Shown piece by piece: positions 51,076 through 62,613 of a stretch of 64,000 nt of DNA; the first letter of the stretch is position 1; every line of letters starts with the position of its first letter. The DNA lies in contig NZ_QZWF01000018.1 of assembly GCF_004187715.1 (NCBI RefSeq), forward strand, positions 53,499 through 117,498, in the 5' to 3' direction. A program made the position numbers and the translations under genes. The notes beneath the pieces were generated by a model, which worked only from the letters and a program-made list of their open reading frames with translations, did no database searches and was not told the origin of the DNA. The stretch comes from Streptomyces sp. F001. Lineage in GTDB: Bacteria > Actinomycetota > Actinomycetes > Streptomycetales > Streptomycetaceae.

Positions 51076-52294
51076 TTATAGCCTCCGGAAGGCGTGTTCC
51101 AAGCTTCGCCCGAACCCGGTGCGTCGAAGTCGTAGGACGCACCGGGCAGTGTTTCAGTGGTGGGACCGCTGTTGTACGTGTCACTCGGGTTGTACGTGTC
51201 GTTGAGGGTGTTCGACTCACCGGTGTCGTACACATCACTTCCGCCGTACCCGCCGGCGCCCGGATTGCCATAGGCCGGGATGTTGTATCCCGTGTCCTGG
51301 AGGGGGTCGTAGGCCGACGGGGCGCCTCGCCGACCGGGGGCGGGGACGGGATCGGCCAGGATCCGGACGTGCTGCCGCCGGAGTCCATGCGCGGGAGCGC
51401 CTCCGTGGGCTGTGCGTCGAACGGCAACTCCATACGGGCGGTCTGGTCGGCTGCGAAGGACTGCTGGGGGCGTGGAGGTGCCGAGACGGCGCGGTATGCC
51501 GCCGAGAAACCGTTTGCGGGTTCCGGGCGGGCAGGGCGCTCGGCGGTCTCGTACAGCGGTCCTGAGGGTGCCGCCGTACGCGGCTGGGAGCCTCGCTGGT
51601 TCTCGTAGCCCGGCAGCGCGGACTCGCCCGCCCGGGCCCGGCTCTCCTCCAGCTGCTCCCGGCCCGGCGCCCGATCGGTTCCCAGGAGCGCGGTGATCCG
51701 GTCGGCGACCTGGCGCTTGACGGGGCGGGGTGCCGCGCGCAGCGCGAGGGCCGCTCCGACGCCGATCAGGGACAGTACGTACAGGAACACGAAGAACGGC
51801 TTTGCCGAGCGACCCGCGTAGAGGCCGTGGACCAGCGCCGCACACCACGCCGGGTAGGCGAGCATGTGCATGGCCCGCCAGCGTGCCGCGACGGGCGCCG
51901 GGGACGCGAAGCGGTTGCGCAGGATGCCGGTGATGGCCACGAAGATCATGAGCAGACCGGCCAGGGTGCCGAGTCCGATGAGGAAGCCCCTGCCCATGAC
52001 CTCGTCGTCGTCGGCGAGGAGGAGCCCGAAGGGGATCACCGCGGCGATCCACGAGGTGTGATCCAGTGCCAGCTTGGTCACGATGTGGACCAGCAGGAAG
52101 ACGATCGAGGCGACGGCGGTGGTCCGGTGCACCGCCTGCGCCAGGATCCGTCGGCGGGCGTCGAGGAGGATCCGGTCCTGGGCAACGAGTCCCCAGATCA
52201 CCGAGCAGCTGAGGCAGACCAGTGACAGGACGCCCGCGCCGAAGTCGAGGAAATAAGCGAACGAGTCGTCCGCCGTGCTGTCGTCCGTGGTCAC
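51072..52294 (-). pseudogene. Membrane cytochrome b / ferric reductase-like protein, apparent frameshift
   Basis: The 5' part (from ATG/GTG 52294) encodes five to six membrane helices with histidines suited to heme binding: AVHRTTAVASIVFLLVHIV, RAMHMLAYPAWCAALVHGL. A long Pro/Ala/Arg-rich cytoplasmic region follows. The reading frame then shifts: without correction it runs through the start of the NuoF-like gene to 50795 as Arg/Thr-rich nonsense. The adjacent frame gives a sensible Tyr/Gly/Asn-rich tail (SAYDPLQDTGYNIPAYG, then SGGYK-stop at 51072) whose TGA overlaps the next GTG. Adding one base to the G run at 51336-51340 restores a 407-residue protein. Probably a sequencing indel; a true mutation is possible. 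It would be the membrane electron-transfer partner of the NuoF-like protein. Confidence 0.72.
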
Positions 52295-52640
52295 GACATT
52301 CCTCCCGACATCACAACGAAGGGCGGGAACAACAGAACGGCAGCGGCCGCCTCGAGGGCCGGCCGACCCGGCCGGGGAAGCGGGCTGCTATGAGGACAAG
52401 GGTCCATGGGGTGACTCCGAGCGGTATGGGAATGCGGTCCCGTGCCGCACTCTAGGCGCCGCCATACCGATGAGTACGAGGTTTGAGTTATTGCGCTGTT
52501 ATCAAAGGACAATGAGCTTGTTGTGATGTCCCTTAGCGACGGTTACGCGAAGTAACCTTTGACCTTTGTTCAGCATTCCGGGGTGGCACCCGGTGCCGGA
52601 CGTGCCCGAAAGGCCGTCGCGGCCCGCTCGACGGCTGCGG
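52295..52640. other. Divergent intergenic region between cytochrome-like gene and leuS leader
   Basis: No gene seen. It contains an AT-richer segment (52480-52580) with a small hairpin GGTTAC-GCGAA-GTAACC (52541-52557) followed by TTTGACCTTTG. This could be a terminator-like element, an operator, or part of the minus-strand gene's promoter. An inverted repeat GGCCGGCC sits near 52360. Confidence 0.35.
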
Positions 52641-52652
52641 TACCCTGACGCC
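52641..52652 (+). promoter_or_regulatory. Leaderless-type promoter of the leuS leader peptide
   Basis: TACCCT (52641-52646) followed by 6 nt and the ATG of a 12-codon reading frame at 52653. Confidence 0.6.
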
Positions 52653-52691
52653 ATGCGTGCCGTACGCCTTCTGCTTAGCGGGCCGCGCTGA
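52653..52691 (+). CDS. leuL: Leucine-rich leader peptide of leuS
   Basis: A 12-residue peptide, MRAVRLLLSGPR, with three consecutive leucine codons (CTT CTG CTT) just before the end. It is preceded by a leaderless-type promoter and followed 48 nt later by an intrinsic terminator upstream of leuS. This is the classic layout of ribosome-mediated attenuation. Stalling at the Leu codons when charged tRNA-Leu is scarce would free downstream RNA for an antiterminator and let leuS be transcribed. The intervening RNA contains complementary GCCGCGC (near 52682) and GCGCGGC (near 52733) that could form the alternative structure. Confidence 0.75.
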   Translation: MRAVRLLLSGPR

Positions 52692-52739
52692 TCAGTCCCG
52701 GCCACCGGGTCAACCGAGTGGGCCGGAATCGGCGCGGCG

Positions 52740-52766
52740 TCCCCTCCTGTGCGAGGGGATTTTTCG
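52740..52766 (+). promoter_or_regulatory. leuS attenuator terminator
   Basis: Stem TCCCCTC / GAGGGGA (7 bp, 6-nt loop) followed by TTTTTCGTTT: a textbook intrinsic terminator lying between the leader peptide and leuS, 50-80 nt before the leuS start. Its position before rather than after a gene points to regulation. Confidence 0.82.
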
Positions 52767-52818
52767 TTTCCTGACGTGACAGCCGCTGGCAGAGACGATC
52801 GATGGAGCTTTGAGGATC

Positions 52819-55683
52819 ATGAGCGAGACGAACCCCGCTGCCGCCGCAGCCGTGCCGGCGGAGGCCGCACCGCACCGCTACACGGCCGCCATGGCGGCCG
52901 AGATCGAGGCACGCTGGCAGGACTTCTGGGACGCCGAGGGCGTCTACGCGGCACCGAACCCGGAGGGTGACCTGGCGGGTGACCCCGAGACGGTCGCCAA
53001 GCCCAAGAAGTTCATCATGGACATGTTCCCGTACCCCTCCGGTGCGGGCCTGCACGTCGGCCACCCCCTGGGCTACATCGCCACCGATGTGTTCGCCCGG
53101 TTCCAGCGGATGACCGGCCACAACGTCCTGCACACCCTGGGCTTCGACGCCTTCGGCCTGCCCGCCGAGCAGTACGCCGTGCAGACCGTGTCCACCGAGG
53201 CCAACATGGAGAACATGAAGTCCCAGCTGCGCCGGCTGGGCCTGGGCCACGACAAGCGCCGGTCGTTCGCGACGATCGACCCGGACTACTACAAGTGGAC
53301 CCAGTGGATCTTCCTGCAGATCTTCAACTCCTGGTACGACGACGAGGCGAGCAAGGCCCGCCCGATCTCCGAGCTGATCGCCCAGTTCGGCAGCGGCGAG
53401 CGTGCGCTGCCCGGTGGGCGCTCCTGGAACGAGCTGAGCGCCGTCGAGCGCGCCGACGTCCTGAGTGAGTACCGCCTGGCGTACGCCTCCGACGCGCCGG
53501 TCAACTGGTGCCCCGGCCTGGGTACCGTGCTGGCCAACGAGGAGGTCACCGCCGACGGCCGCTCCGAGCGCGGCAACTTCCCCGTGTTCAAGGCCAAGCT
53601 GCGCCAGTGGAACATGCGCATCACGGCGTACGCCGACCGGCTGCTGGACGACCTGGAGCAGCTGGACTGGCCCGAGGCCATCAAGCTGCAGCAGCGCAAC
53701 TGGATCGGCCGCTCCGAGGGCGCCCGCGTCGACTTCCCGATCGACGGCGAGCGCATCACGGTCTTCACCACGCGCCCGGACACCCTGTTCGGCGCGACCT
53801 ACATGGTGCTGGCGCCCGAGCACCCGCTGGTCGAGAAGTTCACGCCCCAGGAATGGCCCGAGGGCACGCATCAGGTGTGGACCGGCGGCCACGCGACCCC
53901 GGCCGAGGCCGTCGCCGCCTACCGTGCGCAGGCCGCCTCGAAGTCCGACGTCGAGCGGCAGGCCGAGGCCAAGGACAAGACCGGCGTCTTCATCGGCGCG
54001 TACGCGACCAACCCGGTCAACGGCGAGCAGGTGCCCGTCTTCATCGCCGACTACGTCCTGATGGGCTACGGCACCGGCGCGATCATGGCCGTCCCGGCGG
54101 GCGACCAGCGCGACTTCGAGTTCGCGCGCGCCTTCGAGCTGCCGATCCACTGCATCGTCGAGCCGACCGACGGTCGGGGCACCGACACCTCGACATGGGA
54201 GGACGCCTTCTCGTCGTACGACGCCAAGATCGTCAACTCCGCCAACGACGAGATCTCCCTGGACGGCTTGGGTGTCGTCGACGCCAAGGCGCGCATCACC
54301 GAGTGGCTGGAGCGCAAGGGCATCGGCGAGGGCACCGTCAACTTCCGTCTGCGTGACTGGCTGTTCAGCCGCCAGCGCTACTGGGGCGAGCCCTTCCCGA
54401 TCGTCTACGACGAGGAGGGCATCGCACACGCCCTGCCCGAGTCGATGCTGCCGCTGGAGCTGCCGGAGGTCGAGGACTACTCGCCGCGCACCTTCGACCC
54501 GGACGACGCCGACACCCAGCCCGAGACGCCGCTGTCGCGCAACGAGGAGTGGGTCAACGTCACCCTGGACCTGGGCGACGGGCCGAAGAAGTACCGGCGC
54601 GAGACCAACACCATGCCCAACTGGGCCGGTTCCTGCTGGTACGAGCTGCGCTACCTGGACCCGCACAACGACCAGAAGCTGGTCGACCCGGAGATCGAGC
54701 GGTACTGGATGGGTCCGCGCGAGGGGCAGCCGCACGGCGGCGTCGACCTGTACGTGGGCGGTGCCGAGCACGCCGTGCTGCACCTGCTGTACGCGCGCTT
54801 CTGGTCCAAGGTGCTGTACGACCTGGGGCACGTCTCCTCGGCGGAGCCGTTCCACAAGCTGTTCAACCAGGGCATGATCCAGGCCTACGTCTACCGCGAC
54901 AGCCGCGGTATCGCGGTGCCGGCCGCCGAGGTGGAGGAGCGCGACGGCGCGTACTACTACCAGGGTGAGAAGGTCTCCCGGCTGCTGGGCAAGATGGGCA
55001 AGTCCCTGAAGAACGCGGTCACTCCGGACGAGATCTGCGCCGAGTACGGTGCCGACACGCTGCGGCTGTACGAGATGGCGATGGGCCCGCTGGACGTCTC
55101 CCGGCCGTGGGACACCCGCGCGGTGGTGGGCCAGTTCCGGCTGCTGCAGCGGCTGTGGCGCAACATCGTCGACGAGGCCACCGGTGAGGTGACGGTCGTC
55201 GACGGGGAGCCCGACGAGGAGACGCTGCGGGCGCTGCACAAGGCGATCGACGGTGTGCGCGGGGACCTGGAGGGCATGCGGTTCAACACCGCCATCGCCA
55301 AGGTCACCGAGCTGAACAACCACCTGACCAAGGCGGGAGGCGCGGTGCCACGCTCCGTCGCCGAGCCGCTGGTGCTGATGGTCGCGCCGCTGGCGCCGCA
55401 CATCGCCGAGGAGCTGTGGCGGAAGCTGGGGCACACCGATTCGGTGGTGCACCAGGACTTCCCCGTCGCCGACCCGGCGTACGTGGTCGACGAGACCGTG
55501 ACCTGTGTCGTGCAGGTCAAGGGCAAGGTCAAGGCGCGGCTGGAGGTGTCGCCGGCCATCTCCGAGGAGGAGCTGCAGAAGGCGGCACTGGCCGACGAGA
55601 AGGTCGTCGCCGCGCTGGGCGGGGCCGGGATCCGCAAGGTGATCGTGCGGGCGCCGAAGCTGGTGAACATCGTTCCGGCGTAG
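52819..55683 (+). CDS. leuS: Leucyl-tRNA synthetase
   Basis: Class I synthetase charging tRNA-Leu in the cytoplasm. 954 residues. HIGH-type motif in PYPSGAGLHVGHPLGYIA (~residues 74-91), the zinc/insert region, and the editing (CP1) domain with TTRPDTLFGATYMVL and GTGAIMAVPAGDQRDFEFA. The KMSKS-type motif is KMGKSLKNAVTPDEI (~730-744), followed by the anticodon-binding and C-terminal domains. ATG 52819 (SETNPAAAAAVP...) is the likely start; a TTG at 52810 is in frame but GAGG overlaps it. Expression is probably controlled by the leader peptide and attenuator just upstream. Confidence 0.97.
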   Translation: MSETNPAAAAAVPAEAAPHRYTAAMAAEIEARWQDFWDAEGVYAAPNPEGDLAGDPETVAKPKKFIMDMFPYPSGAGLHVGHPLGYIATDVFARFQRMTGHNVLHTLGFDAFGLPAEQYAVQTVSTEANMENMKSQLRRLGLGHDKRRSFATIDPDYYKWTQWIFLQIFNSWYDDEASKARPISELIAQFGSGERALPGGRSWNELSAVERADVLSEYRLAYASDAPVNWCPGLGTVLANEEVTADGRSERGNFPVFKAKLRQWNMRITAYADRLLDDLEQLDWPEAIKLQQRNWIGRSEGARVDFPIDGERITVFTTRPDTLFGATYMVLAPEHPLVEKFTPQEWPEGTHQVWTGGHATPAEAVAAYRAQAASKSDVERQAEAKDKTGVFIGAYATNPVNGEQVPVFIADYVLMGYGTGAIMAVPAGDQRDFEFARAFELPIHCIVEPTDGRGTDTSTWEDAFSSYDAKIVNSANDEISLDGLGVVDAKARITEWLERKGIGEGTVNFRLRDWLFSRQRYWGEPFPIVYDEEGIAHALPESMLPLELPEVEDYSPRTFDPDDADTQPETPLSRNEEWVNVTLDLGDGPKKYRRETNTMPNWAGSCWYELRYLDPHNDQKLVDPEIERYWMGPREGQPHGGVDLYVGGAEHAVLHLLYARFWSKVLYDLGHVSSAEPFHKLFNQGMIQAYVYRDSRGIAVPAAEVEERDGAYYYQGEKVSRLLGKMGKSLKNAVTPDEICAEYGADTLRLYEMAMGPLDVSRPWDTRAVVGQFRLLQRLWRNIVDEATGEVTVVDGEPDEETLRALHKAIDGVRGDLEGMRFNTAIAKVTELNNHLTKAGGAVPRSVAEPLVLMVAPLAPHIAEELWRKLGHTDSVVHQDFPVADPAYVVDETVTCVVQVKGKVKARLEVSPAISEEELQKAALADEKVVAALGGAGIRKVIVRAPKLVNIVPA

Positions 55684-55874
55684 GCACCTGCGGATGACGG
55701 ACTTCTGGGGAGCGACGGTCGTCCCCTAAGGGCTGGTTCGCTGGTCCGTGCGGGGAGGTTCGGGGTTCTGTGCGGGCAGGTTCGGGGTTCTCCTGGAACT
55801 CCGGGCCTGCCCGCCTCGTTTACCGTTGAAGAGCGACGCGGTGCCTGCCGCGGCGGGGTCGGAGGAGGAGCATC

Positions 55875-56666
55875 GTGGAAGCAGTGTTCGCAGTGTTCGC
55901 CCTTCTCTTCGTGCTCTTTGTGGTGCTCGGCGCCTATGCCACCGTGAAGGTCGTCGGCGCCGCCAAGCGCGGCGTGGACCGCACCATCACGCAGGCCCGC
56001 CGCACCGTCGAGGACCACACGCTGCGAGCCAAGTCCTTCGCCCAGCCGGGCCCGGCGGGCGAGATCGCCCAGCTGCGGCTGTCACTGCGGACATCGATGC
56101 GGGCCACCCAGGACGCGCTGCACGCGGGTGCGGCCGAGGACGAATCCCTCAAGGAGGCCCTCGGTCTCTTCCAGCGGCTCAGCGCGCACGGACACGAACT
56201 GGACGACGAGCTCAGGCGCCTGGAGTCGGAACCGGACCGGGCGACACTCGCCGAGCGGCTGCCCACGCTGCGCGAGCGCACCGAGCGCATCACACGGTCG
56301 GCCGACTCACTGCGCTGGGCCGCCCGCGACCGGGCCCACCGCTTCGCGGACGACGACCTGGACTCCCTGAGCACACAGATCGACGTCGAGGCCGGCGCCC
56401 TGCGGCACTGGACCACCTCCGACACCTCGGCGACGCCGCCCCCGTGGCCGGAGGCACCGGCGGCCGACGCGGCGGCGCCCCAGCAGACCTGGCCGGAAAC
56501 CCCGCAGCCGAACACGGCCGAGGAACCGACGCGCCCCGCCATCACCCCGCCGGCCCGCGCCCCACCTATCCCTGGCAGAAGAAGCCCCGCCCCGAGAGCA
56601 CGACCTGAAGCTCCCGCTCCCGTCTGCCTTTCCGCAACGCGCCGAGGCCGGCCCCGGCACAGGTGA
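55875..56666 (+). CDS. Hypothetical membrane-anchored protein, C-terminus apparently frameshifted
   Basis: Unknown function. GTG start with GGAGGAGCATC upstream. N-terminal transmembrane helix (EAVFAVFALLFVLFVVLGAY, ~residues 2-21), then an extended helical cytoplasmic region with RTITQARRTVEDHTLRAK, RLSLRTSMRATQDALHAG and LRRLESEPDRATLAERLP (~30-175), rich in heptad-like leucines, and a Pro/Ala/Thr-rich tail. As written, the tail ends in an Arg/Pro stretch at 56666. Adding one base to the CCCC run at 56560-56563 would instead end with YPWQKKPRPESTT at 56608 (244 residues), which looks more natural. The conserved part is intact either way. Confidence 0.7.
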   Translation: MEAVFAVFALLFVLFVVLGAYATVKVVGAAKRGVDRTITQARRTVEDHTLRAKSFAQPGPAGEIAQLRLSLRTSMRATQDALHAGAAEDESLKEALGLFQRLSAHGHELDDELRRLESEPDRATLAERLPTLRERTERITRSADSLRWAARDRAHRFADDDLDSLSTQIDVEAGALRHWTTSDTSATPPPWPEAPAADAAAPQQTWPETPQPNTAEEPTRPAITPPARAPPIPGRRSPAPRARPEAPAPVCLSATRRGRPRHR

Positions 56667-56713
56667 GAGGGCCGGGCTGCCGCCCGGGCGCTACGCCAGG
56701 TAACCTCCAGCTC

Positions 56714-57559
56714 ATGTCCCGCCATGTCGCGATCGTCACCGATTCAACGGCCTACCTGCCGCCACGGACGATGGAGCGCCATGGCATCACCGCGGTGCCC
56801 CTGACCGTGGTCCTCGGTGACCGGGCCCTCGAGGAGGGCACCGAGATCTCGACCCGCTCCCTGGCCCAGGCGCTCCAGAAGCGACGCCCCGTCACCACCT
56901 CACGCCCCAGCCCCCGGCTCTTCGCCGAGACCTACCGCAAGGTCGCCGAGGCCGGCGCCACCGGGATCGTCTCCCTGCACCTGTCCGCCGAACTGTCCGG
57001 CACCTACGACGCGGCGGTCCTGGCGGCGCGGGAGGCTCCGGTGCCGGTGCGTGTGGTGGACACCGGGATGATCGCGATGGCGCTGGGCTTCTGCGCGCTG
57101 GCCGCGGCCGAGGCGGCGGACGCGGGTGGCACGGTGGACGAGGCGGTCACGGCCGCGGAGAAACGGGCCGCGGGGACGTCCGCCTACTTCTATGTCGACA
57201 CCCTCGACTATCTGCGCCGCGGCGGCCGGATCGGCACCGCGCAGGCGCTCTTCGGCTCCGCGCTCGCCGTGAAGCCGCTGCTCCAGCTGAACGGCGGCCG
57301 TATCGAGCCCCTGGAAAAGGTCCGCACGGCGTCGAAGGCGATCGCCCGGCTGGAGGAGATCGCGGCCGAGCGGGCGAGCGATGCACAGGTCGACATCGCC
57401 GTCCACCATCTCGCCGCGGCCGATCGCGCGTCGGCCCTGGCGGACCGCTTGCGGGCGCGGGTTCCGGAGCTGGCCGACCTGCATGTGAGTGAGGTGGGGG
57501 CGGTGATCGGGGCGCATACGGGGCCCGGGTTGCTGGGCGTTGTGGTGTCGCCGCGGTGA
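56714..57559 (+). CDS. DegV family fatty acid-binding protein
   Basis: 281 residues. DegV/FakB-type proteins bind a fatty acid and present it to a kinase (FakA) for phosphorylation. Visible features are the N-terminal VAIVTDSTAYLPP (the acid-binding TDSTA motif), the TTSRPSPRLFAETY segment with the T-S-x-P signature, HLSAELSGTYDAAVLA, and DTLDYLRRGGRIG with the Arg-Gly-Gly loop. The start is ATG 56714, at which the family begins; TAACCT lies 7 nt upstream, another candidate leaderless promoter. No fakA-like kinase is in the window. Confidence 0.93.
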   Translation: MSRHVAIVTDSTAYLPPRTMERHGITAVPLTVVLGDRALEEGTEISTRSLAQALQKRRPVTTSRPSPRLFAETYRKVAEAGATGIVSLHLSAELSGTYDAAVLAAREAPVPVRVVDTGMIAMALGFCALAAAEAADAGGTVDEAVTAAEKRAAGTSAYFYVDTLDYLRRGGRIGTAQALFGSALAVKPLLQLNGGRIEPLEKVRTASKAIARLEEIAAERASDAQVDIAVHHLAAADRASALADRLRARVPELADLHVSEVGAVIGAHTGPGLLGVVVSPR

Positions 57560-57679
57560 GGGTGTGTCGGCACGCTGTGTTCACTCGTGTGGGTGGCGAG
57601 GTTTTCCACAACCGGGCGGTAGTCCCCGGGAATTGAGCAAGATCATCGCGAGGGTGCGGCAATGCCGGATCCTCCTCGC

Positions 57680-57989
57680 ATGGCACTTCGATCACGCACT
57701 CGCGCAGCATCCGTCACCAGCGGACCGGGCCGAGGTCCCGCCTCCGACGGCCGCACCCTCCATCGCCATCACCATCGCCGTCCACCGGCACGGGCCCGGG
57801 CCCGCAGTCGGCATGCGTCTGCAGAGGAACTCCGTCGACGGGCCGAGGTGCTCTTCGCCGAACGGGCCGGGAAATGGCGGGAGTCGGGGGCGGGGCCTCC
57901 GGTTGAGGGCGGTCAGGTTCTGGGGAAGCCAGTGGACCGGAGGCGAACCCCGGTGACAGAGACGTCGACTCGCCTTGTCGGGGCAGGGG
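57680..57989 (+). pseudogene. Detached N-terminal segment of comEA (frameshift)
   Basis: ATG 57680 opens a frame whose product has a basic start (ALRSRTRAASVTSGPGRG) and then a helix typical of streptomycete ComEA N-termini (SAEELRRRAEVLFAERAGKW). It loses register with the membrane/HhH part of ComEA near 57980-57990. Removing one base from the GGGG run at 57986-57989 joins the two parts into a 342-residue protein reading ...LVGAGRVLAERAGLAVRE.... It is most likely the true 5' end of the next gene. Confidence 0.5.
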
Positions 57990-58705
57990 CGGGTCCTGGC
58001 GGAGCGGGCCGGGCTTGCCGTGCGGGAGCGGATGCCGCTGTGGTTGCAGGCGAGGTGTGGCCTGGAGCGGCGGAGCGTGCTCGCGCTCACCGTGGTGCTC
58101 GTCGTCGCCGCCGGCTTCGCCGTGCAGCACTTCTGGACGGGGCGGACGCAGCAGTCCGTGCAGGTGCCCGAGGTGGTCAAGGCGGCGGCTCCGTACGGAG
58201 TTCAGGAGGCCGAGCCTGCCGCGTCGAGCTCACCGCCAGGCTCGGCCGGCGCCACCGGCACGCCCGTCGCCGAGATCGTGGTGGACGTCGGCGGAAAGGT
58301 GCGCGAACCCGGGATTCACCGGCTGCCGGCCGGTTCGCGGGTCGCCGACGCACTGCGCGCGGCCGGTGGGGTGCGTCCCGGCACGGACATCGACGGCCTC
58401 AACCGCGCACGCCTCCTCGTGGACGGTGAGCAGGTGGTCGTCGGCGGCCCCCCACCCGTCCCGGCACCGGGTGCCCCCGCCGGAGCACCCGCGGGAGCAG
58501 CACCCGGGATCCCGGCGGGACCCGTCTCCCTGAACACCGCCACGGTGGAACAGCTCGACACGCTGCCCGGCGTCGGCCCCGTGCTCGCGCAGCACATCAT
58601 CGACTACCGCACGCAAGCCGGCGGCTTCCGCTCGGTGGACGAACTGCGGGAGGTCAACGGCATCGGCGAGCGACGGTTCGCCGACCTGCGGGATCTGGTA
58701 CGGCC

Positions 58706-58709
<4 letters not shown>
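57975..58709 (+). CDS. comEA: ComEA family helix-hairpin-helix DNA-binding protein
   Basis: DNA receptor of competence-type uptake systems. In this frame: a transmembrane anchor (~residues 34-52, SVLALTVVLVVAAGFAVQHF), a disordered Ser/Pro/Ala linker, a SLBB domain (~95-160) with VVDVGGKVREPGIHRLPAGS and VADALRAAGG, a Pro/Gly/Ala-rich hinge, and the C-terminal HhH domain (~178-244) reading SLNTATVEQLDTLPGVGPVL and FRSVDELREVNGIGERRFAD. The apparent start is TTG 57975, but the real N-terminus probably lies at 57680 in another frame. The stop overlaps the comEC start as ATGA. Confidence 0.88.
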
Positions 58710-61293
<2,584 letters not shown>

Positions 61294-61297
61294 AGGC

Positions 61298-62146
61298 ATG
61301 AACTCCGCACAGGTTGATGCCTACCTCCGCCGCCTGGGGGTCGCAAACCCGGCCTGGCCCACCGTTGACGTGCTGCGCGAGCTGCATCTGCGCCATCTGC
61401 AGACCGTGCCCTTCGAGAACCTGTCGATCCACCTCGGCGAGGAGATCGTGCTGGAGGAGAAGCGGCTGCTGGACAAGGTGGTGGGGGCGCGGCGCGGCGG
61501 GTTCTGCTACGAACTGAACGGGGCGTTCGGCGCGCTGCTCGGCGCGCTGGGGTACGACGTGACGCTGCTGGCGGGACGCGTGTACGGGGAGGGGAGACGG
61601 CTCGGGATCCCGTACGACCACCTCGCGCTGCGGGTGCGGACGGTCGATGCGGGCGAGTGGCTCGCCGACGTCGGGTTCGGTGCGCACTTCCACTATCCGC
61701 TGGCCTTCGAGGAGACTCGCGAACAGACGGATCCCGGTGGGATCTTCCGGATCGTCGAGGCGGGGCCGGACGCGGCGGGCGTACTGGGCGGCCCGGGCGC
61801 TGCGGGTGCGGCCGGGGCGGCCGACCTGGACGTTGTCAGGGACGGCAGCCCCGTGTACCGGCTGGATCTGCGGCCGCGGGTGCTCGGAGACTTCGTGACC
61901 GGGGCCTGGTGGCACAGCACGTCGCCGGAGTCGCATTTCGGGAAGTCGCTGGTCTGCTCGCGGGTCACGGAGGACGGCGGGCGGATCACGCTGAGCGGGC
62001 GGCGGCTCAAGGTGACGGCAGCCGACGGGAAGCGCGACGAGCGGGAGCTCGCCGGGGACGAGGAGGTGCTCGCGGTGTACCGGGAGCGGTTCGGGATCGA
62101 GCTGGACCGGGTGCCTGCCGTGCGGCACCCCGGCCGGGCGGGCTGA
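61298..62146 (+). CDS. Arylamine N-acetyltransferase
   Basis: Transfers acetyl from acetyl-CoA to arylamines/hydrazines or acts on related amides in specialised metabolism. 282 residues. The Cys-His-Asp triad is visible: Cys in ARRGGFCYELNGAF (~residue 70), His in YDHLALRV (~110), Asp in LADVGFGAHF (~127). The N-terminal segment LQTVPFENLSIHLGEEI is a family signature. An Ala/Gly-rich insertion (GGPGAAGAAGAAD, ~residues 166-178) is unusual within the second domain. ATG 61298 lies 4 nt after comEC and is preceded by the GAAGG of the comEC end. Confidence 0.93.
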   Translation: MNSAQVDAYLRRLGVANPAWPTVDVLRELHLRHLQTVPFENLSIHLGEEIVLEEKRLLDKVVGARRGGFCYELNGAFGALLGALGYDVTLLAGRVYGEGRRLGIPYDHLALRVRTVDAGEWLADVGFGAHFHYPLAFEETREQTDPGGIFRIVEAGPDAAGVLGGPGAAGAAGAADLDVVRDGSPVYRLDLRPRVLGDFVTGAWWHSTSPESHFGKSLVCSRVTEDGGRITLSGRRLKVTAADGKRDERELAGDEEVLAVYRERFGIELDRVPAVRHPGRAG

Positions 62147-62180
62147 CCTGCTTGTTCGATTCCGGGAGCGGTGCCGGAAA

Positions 62181-62435
62181 ATGGCTGCCGTGAGTGATGC
62201 GAGACATGTGCTGGTGCTGCCGGACCGCGATGCCGCGGAAGAGGTGGCCCAGGCGCTCGGGGAGCGGTTCGGGCTGGACGAGGAGCCGCGGCTGCTGCGG
62301 GAGGCGCTGGCCGGTGAGGACGACGCCGAGGACGCGCAGTGGCTGGTCGTGCTGCGGGACGAGGAGGGACGGCTGGATCCCGGCGAGCTGGACGAGTTCG
62401 CGGGGGAGTGGGACGGGTGGCGGGAGGAACCGTAG
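62181..62435 (+). CDS. Small acidic conserved hypothetical protein (84 aa)
   Basis: A soluble, acidic protein: beta strand HVLVLPDRDAAEEVAQALGE with a following helix, ERFGLDEEPRLLREALAGED, strand AQWLVVLRDEEGRL, and a final helix DPGELDEFAGEWDGWRE. The pattern is beta-alpha-(loop)-beta-alpha, compatible with a small ferredoxin-like or RRM-like fold. ATG 62181 or GTG 62193 could be the start; no good ribosome-binding site. I do not recognise the family. It lies between the acetyltransferase and holA and has typical streptomycete codon bias. Confidence 0.7.
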   Translation: MAAVSDARHVLVLPDRDAAEEVAQALGERFGLDEEPRLLREALAGEDDAEDAQWLVVLRDEEGRLDPGELDEFAGEWDGWREEP

Positions 62436-62465
62436 GCCCTGCCGGGTGGAGTGGCGCGGATCCGG

Positions 62466-62575
62466 TTGGCGTGGCCTTCCTTGGCGTGGCCTCCTTGGCG
62501 TGGCCCCTTCACGTGGCACCCTTGGCGTGGCCCGACCTTGACGTGTGGCATCCCGGGGCGTGGCCCCCTTGGCCC
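62466..62575 (+). repeat. Degenerate TTGGCGTGGCC repeats upstream of holA
   Basis: At least four exact TTGGCGTGGCC units (62466, 62481, 62495, 62522) plus diverged copies (ACGTGGCAC, TGTGGCATC, GGGGCGTGGCC) fill the gap between the small acidic gene and holA. Spacing is irregular at 14-27 bp. Possible reasons are replication slippage or protein-binding sites. Confidence 0.8.
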
Positions 62576-62613
62576 GGACCCCATTGTCAGTGGCCCGTGG
62601 GATGCTTGTCGCG

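Noticed and set aside
55748..56608. Separate gene overlapping the hypothetical gene after leuS
   Set aside because: Only its last ~15 codons look genuine and they are the displaced C-terminus of the 55875 gene; the rest is Arg/Gly-rich off-frame sequence.
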